Below, piece after piece: positions 55,412-64,000 of a stretch of 64,000 nucleotides of DNA. A program made the translations under genes and the position numbers. Position 1 is the stretch's first letter; the number at the start of each line of letters is the position of its first letter. Source of the stretch: Zingiber officinale (taxonomy: Eukaryota; Streptophyta; Magnoliopsida; Zingiberales; Zingiberaceae); assembly GCF_018446385.1 (NCBI RefSeq), contig NC_056000.1, positions 49,260,722 through 49,324,721 of the forward strand, given 5' to 3'. Under the pieces are notes generated by a model, which ran no database searches, was not told the DNA's origin, and worked only from the letters and a program-made list of their open reading frames with translations.

Positions 55412-57002
55412 TGTTAGGACACTCAAGTGAGCTAGAGAGGGGTGATTAGCTCTAATCGCTTCTTCAATGATGAGTTGCAATAGAAAATATTTAAAGTAAT
55501 GTTAACACTCGAATTTACTTAGTATCCACCTCAACGACATGACCAATCCAAGGATCCATACAGAGTATACTCTCTACTATGAAAACACTCCTCAGAAATA
55601 CTCTGGAGGTAGAGAGACCTCATACAAGCTCACAAATAAGAAATATAATGCAAACAAGAAGAAAAATACACAATATAAATGAAAACCTTACTTGCTTTCT
55701 TGTAGTTTGTAAACGCCTCTTGATCGGTTGAAAAGTGCAACAACACTTGTCTTCCAAAGCTCAAGGATTGGCGGTGAAGAGAAGAGTAGAAAAGTTACGT
55801 TTGAATCTTCATCGACGCCTTTATATCCCACGGATTAGGGCTCCTAATTAATTGACGTTACCCCCAATCGATTGCCATGTCAAATCCGAACTCATCCAGT
55901 CATCCAAATTTCGTAACGACTTTTTTCTTTGTCACTTAATCGGTTAGTCAATTGATTACCGACTTTTTTAATTGATCACCCAATCGATTATGAAGCTCAC
56001 TGTTCGTTTGCAAACTTCTCCCAATCAATTACCCAATTGATCAAGCTCTCACGAGGAAGCTACTGCGCTTCACTAAAAACTCCTCTTGATCGATCAGCTG
56101 ATCAATTAAGAAGTTATTGATTGTCACGAAGAAATGCGCTCAATCGATCACTTGATCGATTAGTATAGATCTTAATAGATTAACCAATCGATCTAGCCAC
56201 CTTTTGTTTTGCGAACTTCTTCTCTCACCTGATCGATTGAGTTTGACCTTAAATGATTGCTCAATTTATCTGAGCCCTTTCCGCTTTGCGAAGATATGCT
56301 CCCAATCGATTAGATTTGGCACAATCTATTACCTAATCAATCGCCCAACCCTAACTCACTTAACCTTAATCTAGGGTTCCCTTGCCCAACTTTCGACCAA
56401 CCGTGACCTATTAGGACTTTTTTATTAAGTGTTCGGGCAATCTTTTAACGCACTTGGACTTTGTCAACTTCTCGTTAGACTTTCGATCACCAAATGCGGT
56501 CCTCCTTGATTCACTTGGATTTTCCTCTTGCCTAACCGTAGTTAGGACTTTACCTTGCCAACATGCAGTCCCCCTTGATCCACTTGGACTTGCCTTTGCC
56601 TAACCGCAGTTAGGGTTTTTCTTTGCCAACATGTAATTCTCCTTGATCCACTTGGACTTTGCTTACCTAATAGCAGTTAGAACTTTCCTTGCTAACGTGC
56701 GATCCTTCTTGACCCACTTGGACTTTCCTTGCCAACGTGCGGTCCTCTCTGACCCACTTGGATTTTTCCTTGCCTAACCCTCGAGTTAGAAGTTGTCTTG
56801 CCTAATCTCTAATTAGGACTTTACCAATCAAGTACCGATTCTGCTTGACATACTTAACTTTTCTCATATATTATCTAACAATATATTATCCAAACATGTT
56901 TTCTATAAAATATTGTCCAAACATCGAAACTGAATTCACTCAAATTTAGTCAAACTGGTCAACCTTGACCTAGAGAATTATTACACCAATAATCTTTCAA
57001 CA
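55412..57002 (-). repeat. 5' LTR of element I
   Basis: 1591 bp. From its start (right side): GGTTGACC hairpin units, tandem CTAACTG.GGTTAGG and CAAGTGGATCAAGG phrases (56400-56860), ATCGAT palindromes (55850-56350), end CACTTGAGTGTCCTAACA. Confidence 0.8.
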
Positions 57003-58050
57003 AAATATTCAATTTACACCGATTAATTATAAGATAATTGATCCAATCCTATAAAAATTTTATACTAACTATCAGAATAAATGCACTTGCAAAAATAAAT
57101 TACTATATGTTCTTTAGAGTTACTCGAAACTATTTAGTCAAAACTAATTAAATATTATTAGAACAAATTTAATTAAAAATTCTATAAAATCACTAGGATA
57201 TAGAACAACTATAATATAAAAGTTAGCTATCTGATATCAATTAAAAAAAATATAATATTAAATATCTTGACGAATTAAGGAATAAATTCCTCTTAATAGA
57301 TGACTAATCTAAGAACGTTAGATTTATGAGTCGTATAGGACCGGATGAATCATTTTAAAATTAATCTATATAAATTAGATATCTAATGCCAACTAACAAC
57401 TAAAAAAAACTACAATATAAAACAACTGATTAAAATTATTTACTCCTTGTTAAAATAGATCTAGTTAAAATCATTATAATAACGTTGATAAGAACATTAG
57501 CTTTTGATATTTTTAAAATACGAAGCGTCGTTCAATATTTTTATTAATAGGATATTCTTTTAATGATAATAGAAATAAAGATAATTGTTTGTTTTTTTTT
57601 TGCTCTATATTTTATCATGAAAGAAGTTACCAGATGAAAGCAGTTGTCGTCTATCGTTTCTTTTTTAAAATTTCAAACAATACAAATAAACAATGTCTAT
57701 TTTTTTTAAGGTTGATAATCATATATATCAAACTTACATTCGGAAATAAACTTTCTTATGAAAAAAACCCTATAAATTACCGAATAAAATATTTTGGATC
57801 AAATTAATATATATTTTCTCGTAGTGTTTATTTCCTTACTTGGTAAAATGAAAAGTTTTAAGAGTTATCTCAGTATTAGGCAAACGAGAAGAGTGTTTTC
57901 ATAAAATGCGATAGCATTTTAGAAATAACTCTTGTTTTCTCTGAGTTTCAATTTCTAAGGGCATGTTAAAGAGAGGGTGTATTTTAGGTGGTAAAATGAA
58001 AGATCTCAAAATTATAAGGGCGAAATACAAATTATTACTATACGGGAAGT
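57003..58050. other. AT-rich intergenic DNA and promoter region
   Basis: No gene or transposon recognised. Probably contains the promoter of the leucine-rich-repeat gene at its right end. No clear TATA box was identified. Confidence 0.5.
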
Positions 58051-58959
58051 GACAGTTCTCTGCTGGCTATTTGTAGACGCCTCCGCAGCTCCACTTTGCC
58101 TCGTCGATCAAGCGGCCGCTTCTTCTCTCTCCCTCTTTCTCTCTCTCTATCGAAAGCACAGACGCGGTTCTATCGCTTGTTCTATCCGGGGAAATCTTCT
58201 TCGACTGCTTCGGATCGAGGTTCGCAACTTAGCATTGCTATTTTCGTCAGCCAGCCTCTAAGCGTTCTGCCGATCTCTTTCTTTTTATCGCCTTTCGTCT
58301 GCTTCGGCTGCTTGGTTGGACAAAGATTGGATTTCGGGTAGATTTTGGTAGCGAAATATCTTCCTCTTTCTTTCACTTCGCTTTTGATGCTGTTTGGTTT
58401 GCCGACTAGTGGATTTTTCTCGATTATTTGACCGATTTCATCGAAAAATGCGTTTTCTTCTTCCCTCCTTGATGTCCGTTTTGATTTTGTCCTCGATTCG
58501 TTCGAGAATGTGTTTCTTCTTCTCTGTTTTGTCTATATTAAAGCACTCAGGTGCTCAATTCTTATCATATGGTAGCATGCCGTTACTGAAAACAAGACCA
58601 CAGTTCAATGTCAAAAAGGGTTTGGATCATGAAATTAACAATAAAAACATGATATTTTGGTTGGTAATTCTCTGTTTTTATTTTCACAATGGGATGGGAA
58701 ATGATTTTATGATTCGAGTTCGAATGCAGTGTAGAGACAATATAAAAGATGGCTTCCAAAAGGATAGCTAGTTTTCAACTCAAATTCAATCACTCTGGCC
58801 GGCACTGAACTGATACCTCGCACTTCTCTCTGAAGGTGTGGGTTGAGGAGGACGCCAAAGAGACATAAATAGTTTGTCTCCACAGGGCTGTTCGTGAACA
58901 TAGAAGAGAAGAGAAGAGAAGAGATTGGCTTATTTGTTGATCTATTTGTACCTGCGAAG
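58051..58959 (+). promoter_or_regulatory. probable 5' UTR with leader intron of the LRR gene
   Basis: A GC-richer stretch with pyrimidine tracts (CTCTCTCTCTATCG near 58140) and CTTCGGATCGAG|GTTCGC at about 58217 looks like a first non-coding exon and donor. The region to the ATG at 58960 is T-rich as in introns, with short purine repeats (AGAAGAGAAGAG near 58901) before the start. The splice arrangement is inference. Confidence 0.4.
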
Positions 58960-61749
58960 ATGGCAAGGTTCAATTGCTTCTCTAGTCTTCTCATCCCAAA
59001 GAAGAAGAAATCTGATGTAAAGTTCAACCTTTTTATTCCTATTTCTAATGGTTTTTTAGTAAAACTTTCTACTGATTCTTAGTTGTTTGTAGAAACCATC
59101 TAATCCACTCCATGTCAGATGGTTGAACAATATGAGAGATTTGCGAGCTAAACCAGAATTAGTTCATCCTCTTGATAAGGGAACAAAGGAGGCATCTTTT
59201 GAGGTAAAAAGCCCTTTGACTAAATTGAGTAAAAGCAAGGATGGAGCTTTGACTAAGAATCCAGCAGTGGTTGAGGCAGCTTATGAGGGAGGTGATGAGC
59301 ACGATGACGTTCAATCAATAAAGAAAGACTTCTCTGTCATCGATCTCCATGCACTAGCTGGAGAGAAAGGTGAACTTGAATCACCTGATTTTAATCATGA
59401 ATGCAGCAGTATCAACGTGAGGAAGAATAACTCACAGAAAAATGAAGGGATCACTTCTGAGACGCTGATTGAAAGTGGACATGTGAGTGATCCTGGAATG
59501 GGAAAGACAATGTCTTTTGGGGGCTCTCCATTGCTGAAGCGATCATGCTCCATGATTGAAAGAAAGAGAAATTGTCAATTGCCTCCTATATCACCTTCCA
59601 AGTCTCATTCCTATGGAGATCTGAAGAAGTTGTCTGGACATGGCATAGAATCACATGACATTTTAGGCAGCCCATTATCAGTAGTGACCTCTTGCAGCGC
59701 TGACAAGGTAATTCTAAAGAAGAAATCTTCAAGTCAGGTGCTTCCCTCAAGAAGTAGAAAACTCTGGTGGAAGCTTTTTCTTTGGAGCCATAGGAATCTC
59801 CATAGGATCTCGTTCTCAAAACCAGAAAGGAAATTCCTTCCAGTAGTAGCCTCAAACCAGAAAGATGGTTACTGTTCCGATACACTCCAATCAAGTCCTA
59901 CTGTTGACATAAAGAAGAAGAAACCAATGGAAGAGCCTCATGTTATTGCTGGTTTATGGCCTCAGAATCAATGGGTTGCTTTTTGTGCAGAATCATCTTT
60001 AGACAGAGTTAGTGCTTGGGTCCATAGTCTGGAAGATGGCCCCTTTTTCCCAACTGACAATGATGATATATCAGCTGGAGCTAATGGTGAGATAGCTATG
60101 GTTAAGGCAGGGGAACATTCACAAAAGAACCATGCTCACACGAGCAAGCATGCTTCGGAGGAAATTGTGCAGGCCAACAACATCATTAAGTCTCTCAATT
60201 CTTTGCATTCAGTAGCTCATATTTCAGGTATGGGCTTAAAAGTTATACCTGCAATTTCAGCGTTTACTAGCCTCCGAGAAGTCAATTTATCAAACAATTT
60301 CATAGGTATGAGATTGCAACCTAATTACTAATTTTGTTCTCTCATCTTCAGTTCTAAGTACTTCATTATCTGCTTTTAACTTGATTGCTTTTACCTTCAG
60401 TTCGTATTTCTCATGGATCATTACCTAAGAGCCTGCATACACTTGACTTATCAAGGAACAAGATTTCCGCAATCGAAGGTCTCAAACAGTTGACGAAGCT
60501 AAGGCTACTAAATCTAAGTTATAATAGAATCTCGCATATTGGCCATGGTAAAATCTTGTCACTTCATCTTTTAGTTTTCTAGCAAGAACAGATTCTTATG
60601 TTCTTGAACTCTGCCATGTCCTTGCTTGTCAACCTAAGAACAAAGCTTTTTGGATGTTTCTTTCTGCAAACGAACGAGTATTGAATTCATAAAGTAGATT
60701 TGAACTCAAAAAGTACTTTCTGTTCTTGAACTGTGCATGGAACAAATTTCTTGAACTAATTATTTTCAAGAATACTGAATATCAAAGCCTAAATGGATCA
60801 TTTACGTACCTTTGAGCTGATATTGCTGTTTTAATTCTCTTTGCTGTTAATACAATGATAAGGAATGTTACTAAAGATGACTTCTTTGCATAAATCCTTC
60901 CAAATAAAATGTTGATCTCAGAATAGCATCACAAAATTGACAATTTCACTCAAAATAGTATAAAAAAAAAAGAAAAAGACTAGCAATTGAACTAAGATTG
61001 TTATTCACTCGAAAACTCAGTTCATATGAGCAACATTTGCAGCAGCCAGTTATTGACTCCAACATGATTTAGTAGTTGATACTAATACAACAACATCAAC
61101 CAAGTCTTATCCCACTAGGTAGGGTCGGCTAGTTGATACTAATGCAGTACTTCCTAAATAGACTTTTGCTTAACAAATAAATAACATTTCAGTGATGTTA
61201 CCAGCAATCCTTGAAAAGGTCAGCAATTGTAAGTTTTTTTTTCTTTTTGCCCTTTTTGCAGGACTGTCAAATTGCATTATCATAAAAGAGCTATACCTTG
61301 TTGGCAACAAGATCAGCGAAGTGGAAGGACTCCACAGGCTCTTGAAGCTCAGCGTTCTTGATCTAAGCTTCAACAAGATCACGACAGCAAATGCCTTAGG
61401 CCAGCTTGTTGCTAACTATAATTCCCTCTTGGCCCTCAACCTGCTCGGGAACCCAATTCAGACTCATATTGGGGATGACCAGCTCCAAAAATTTGTCTGC
61501 AGCCTCCTCCCCCATCTTGTCTACCTCAACAAGCAGCCGACTAAACCCCACAGATCTAGGGAGGCAGTGACCGATAATGTTGCCAAGGCTGCACTTGGGA
61601 GCATTGGCTGGAACTCCCGGAAACGGCCAACAAGGCATGCAGTATTGAATTTAAGCTCTCCAACTAAGGGAATCACCAATGGGAGTGAGCAAAAGAACAA
61701 ACGCAGATCAAAAAGCAGGCGGCAGCACTCATTTCTGACACGAAAATAA
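58960..61749 (+). CDS. leucine-rich-repeat protein (outer arm dynein light chain 1-like), complete
   Basis: Four coding exons, 58960-59016, 59093-60305, 60401-60547 and 61262-61749, join to 1905 nt (634 codons plus stop) with GT/AG introns. N-terminus MARFNCFSSLLIPKKKKSD is basic. Residues about 20-380 are a low-complexity, plant-specific region with a Ser-rich segment and a SRSRKLWWKLFLWSHRNL motif. Residues about 385-570 are SDS22-like leucine-rich repeats (LREVNLSNNFI, LHTLDLSRNKISAIEGL, LRLLNLSYNRISHIG, IKELYLVGNKISEVEGL, LSVLDLSFNKI), followed by a cap with LVYLNKQPTKPHR and a basic Lys/Arg tail. Flowering plants lack motile cilia, so the family name reflects similarity to the green-alga light chain 1, not function; the role is unknown. 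The frame is intact and likely functional. Confidence 0.92.
61087..61129 (-). mobile_element. 43-bp 5'-truncated SINE tail (Au-like) in intron 3 of the LRR gene
   Basis: The insert (plus strand ACAACAACATC...GGGTCGGC) is flanked by an exact 14-bp duplication TAGTTGATACTAAT at 61073-61086 and 61130-61143. On the minus strand it ends GGTTGATGTTGTTGT, like the TTG-repeat tail of Au-type plant SINEs. Length shows heavy 5' truncation. Confidence 0.8.
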
Positions 61750-62789
61750 CTGCAAAATATATGAAGACCCTAAATCTTCCTGCATGTTAATCTTCAAGCA
61801 TGTATGTTACATAGGCTGTTTTGACTTCAATCTGAACAATGCAGCTCAACACACCTCTGGGAAATCTTCAAGCAAATAAAGATTTTGCATGGCTCATGTA
61901 CGTTTGACAATGAACGAAGAGCACAATGCAGCTCAACACACTACTGGGAAATAATGCAAGGGATTGGTCTTTTTTATGTTCTAGAAATCGAAATGGCTTG
62001 TCCCATTTCAGTTCGTGTGTGTATTGCAGTGTCTTTTTAGCTTTTCAGTTATATTCATCATCACAATTGCTATAATATCTGAAACTTGATACTCCATTAT
62101 GCAAAACTACGGTGTGTGAATTAGAACCTACAAAAATATGCCACTTGTGTAGAATGATTCTCGAAAGCGAGGACAACTCTGCCCCATTTTATTGTTGTTG
62201 CTTTATTAAGTTTATAAGATTTGATTTCTTTGGGTGTAATGTTTCATTTTCTTAATACAAGCTTTAACTTTAAAATATAAATTAATAATTGATCATAAGC
62301 TCAGCCACAGGACACAATGATCACGTAGACTTAATATATTGAGGGCCAATATTACATCTGGGAGAGTTCATATGAACAATACTCAAAGACGACACAATAA
62401 CCACAAATTATGGTACAGTGAACCACTTGTTAGAAATGAACCACAAACTTATCCGCTCATCATGCAGCCAAAATGCCTTTTCTTCAAACTATTTCAACAA
62501 AAGCTTGTCACAAATCAGTCTCACAAGCCAATTATATCCAAAGCAACATGAATCATTCTTATGAAGGGTCTATTGGAAGTTCTAATGCCTCTTAAAAAGA
62601 CAATAAATCACAGACATTTGATTTTGGGTCTTGGCGTTGGTTTGTTCTTAACAAAAGGGATTTTGCATTTCCGAAGGATATGAGAGAAAAATAATACATG
62701 CATTTAAACCGACAAAGAACTTACTGGCTCAGTATGTTGCAAATTCCATTTGAACTCACAAATCTGTATGCTGGCAAGTAATTACCAAC
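61750..62789. other. 3' UTRs of two convergent genes
   Basis: No coding sequence is supported. The left part is the 3' UTR of the LRR gene; the phrase GCAGCTCAACACAC occurs twice (about 61842 and 61929), a small local duplication. The right part should hold the 3' UTR of the reductase on the other strand. The plus-strand open frame at 62339-62551 has no family resemblance. Confidence 0.5.
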
Positions 62790-63926
62790 TCAGTATCTAA
62801 TCATCCCTGATGCTTTGAGCCCGAGAAGCATCTCAGACAGCCCTTCGTTCAAGTTTCTCGGGCTATATCTCAACTCCTCTTTGGCCTTATCACACGAGTA
62901 TGCCCATTGATGTCTCAACACCCTCACAGTCTGCAATAGAAAGTAACAAACAAATTAAACCAGTGTAGGTGCTTCTAGTTTGGACATGTACTGGTTATAT
63001 TTGTCATCAAGCTGAAAATACATGTTTTTTACTATATTAAAAGTGAAAGCACAGTTAGATCTGTTATGCTTATGCAAGATTTATCAATTAACAAATTAAT
63101 TTTCAGGATTCTGATTAAGACGTACGGGGTAGCTGATGAGTGGAAGCTTTCCTGTGATTCGAGAAAAGAAAACAGATATAAAGCCATAGATTTCTATTAT
63201 GCCCAGGGGGATGTGGAGATATGGCTTGCTTGTTTTGGTGATGGCTGCGGCCTTGTCAAAGACTTGATTAAGTGATACGTTTTCTCCGGTGAGCAAGTAG
63301 CGTTCGCCTAGTCGTCCCTTATGCATAGCTGCAACATGTCCACTGACCACATCGTCGACATGGCAAAGTGATTCCCTATCATTCCCATCACCGATATAAC
63401 CAGGTAGCCTCCAATTAAAACGCTCGATCAGCTGCAATGGCCAAAAGAAGGGTGGCATTTTAGATATTTTGTACTTAAACTTGAAGGCACAACTAACTGT
63501 TAGAGTTTATGATTCGGTGTGACGTATGAGGTGCAATGTGAAGGTGCAGGGTTGCAGCCCCTGCAGTATCTACTACTATTAGTATTATTATTGCACACAT
63601 ATTTATATATAGGTAATTAAGATTTCACAGTTATGTGATGTAAGCACTAATTCTCTTGTTATCTATTTTCATTATTATTGCTACATTAAGCATCATGATA
63701 CCTAAAAGCATAACACACCATCGTCAAGCCAATACAACAATGCATGAAGAATAACACTTACTATTCGTGCAATAACATTTCCAGCTGTAAGTTTCCCGGG
63801 ACCATAGATGACTCCTGGGTAAAGAAGAACAATTGGTGTCCCATCAGCTGCAGCTTGCAATGCAATTTTATCTGCAACAGCTTTAGACTTTTCATATTCT
63901 GTGCAAAATGTCTGTCCTTGATGTAT
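62790..63926 (-). CDS. FLDH: farnesol dehydrogenase-like NAD(P)-dependent reductase, last three exons
   Basis: Exons 63926-63762, 63431-63126 and 62930-62790 total 612 nt in frame (203 codons and a TGA at 62792-62790). The first has FCTEYEKSKAVADKIAL, carrying the YxxxK catalytic pair of extended short-chain dehydrogenases, and LLYPGVIYGPGK. The second has LPGYIGDGNDRESLCHVDDV and GERYLLTGENVSLNQVF. The last has VLRHQWAYSCDKAKEEL. This matches the Arabidopsis FLDH family (At4g33360), an NAD-dependent farnesol-to-farnesal oxidase acting in ABA signalling. Related 3-beta-hydroxysteroid or flavonoid reductases are the alternative, but the match extends to the C-terminus. The Rossmann glycine motif and N-terminal exons lie right of the window. 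It is convergent with the LRR gene. No defect is visible. Confidence 0.9.
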
Positions 63927-64000
63927 CTGCAAATACAAACATAAAGAGATAATTCTGTCATCAATTCAAAGGCATACACAGTAATGCATTTCTGATCACT

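Larger units (their letters stand above)
48165..57002 (-). mobile_element. element I: gag-only LTR retrotransposon related to E, 3'-truncated
   Basis: Read on the minus strand: 5' LTR 57002-55412 (TGTTGAAAGATTATTGG to GTCCTAACA), tRNA-iMet primer site 55409-55394, gag remnant 55177-54211, AT-rich interior, purine tract near 49157-49141, and the 5' portion of the 3' LTR (49140 to about 48165). The rest of the 3' LTR is missing, so no target duplication can be shown. Solo LTR J lies in its interior. Confidence 0.8.

Overview
The window is nuclear DNA of a flowering plant. It has intron-rich genes with GT/AG junctions, plant-specific gene families, and a large block of nested plant transposable elements. 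I suspect a monocot, possibly a member of the ginger order, from the general look of the LTR sequences. That is an impression, not a demonstration. No bacterial or organellar genes, CRISPR arrays, tRNAs or rRNAs were seen.

Three host genes flank the block. On the left, the minus strand carries the first eight coding exons of HOS1 (590-6122; the rest lies off the left edge), a RING-type E3 ligase and nuclear-pore-associated protein. On the right are an intact four-exon plus-strand gene for a leucine-rich-repeat protein annotated in plants as outer arm dynein light chain 1-like (58960-61749) and, convergent with it, the last three exons of a farnesol dehydrogenase-like NAD(P)-dependent reductase (62790-63926, minus; the 5' part lies off the right edge).

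Between about 7.8 and 57.0 kb almost everything is transposon. From outside inwards: (A) an old plus-strand Tat-type Ty3/gypsy element, remnants 7.8-15.1 kb and 46.2-48.16 kb; (B) a gag-only copia-like LTR element inside A (8257-12865); (C) an LTR-like fragment (15133-15608, resuming at 46194); (D) a non-autonomous CACTA-type DNA transposon (15609-46193, 3-bp duplication AGT) carrying a histone H2A gene copy; (E) a gag-only LTR retrotransposon inserted in the H2A coding sequence (16591-42576, duplication GGATG); (F) a minus-strand Tat element with antisense extra ORF inside E (19570-37142); (G) a solo LTR in E's 3' LTR (41516-42420); (H) a young Athila-derived gag-only element inside F's RNase H region (25863-32921, duplication CCGGG). 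A further minus-strand relative of E (I, 48165-57002) contains a solo LTR (J, 50004-52412, duplication CTATG). Three small non-autonomous DNA elements and one 43-bp SINE tail also have target duplications.

The order of nesting agrees with LTR divergence counted by eye: E about 11%, F about 4%, H about 0.7%. The most interesting signals are the histone H2A gene split by a 26-kb insertion inside a CACTA-type element, and arrays of short hairpin units in the E-family LTRs whose paired arms change together while the core stays constant. All alignments and counts were made by eye, without database searches.
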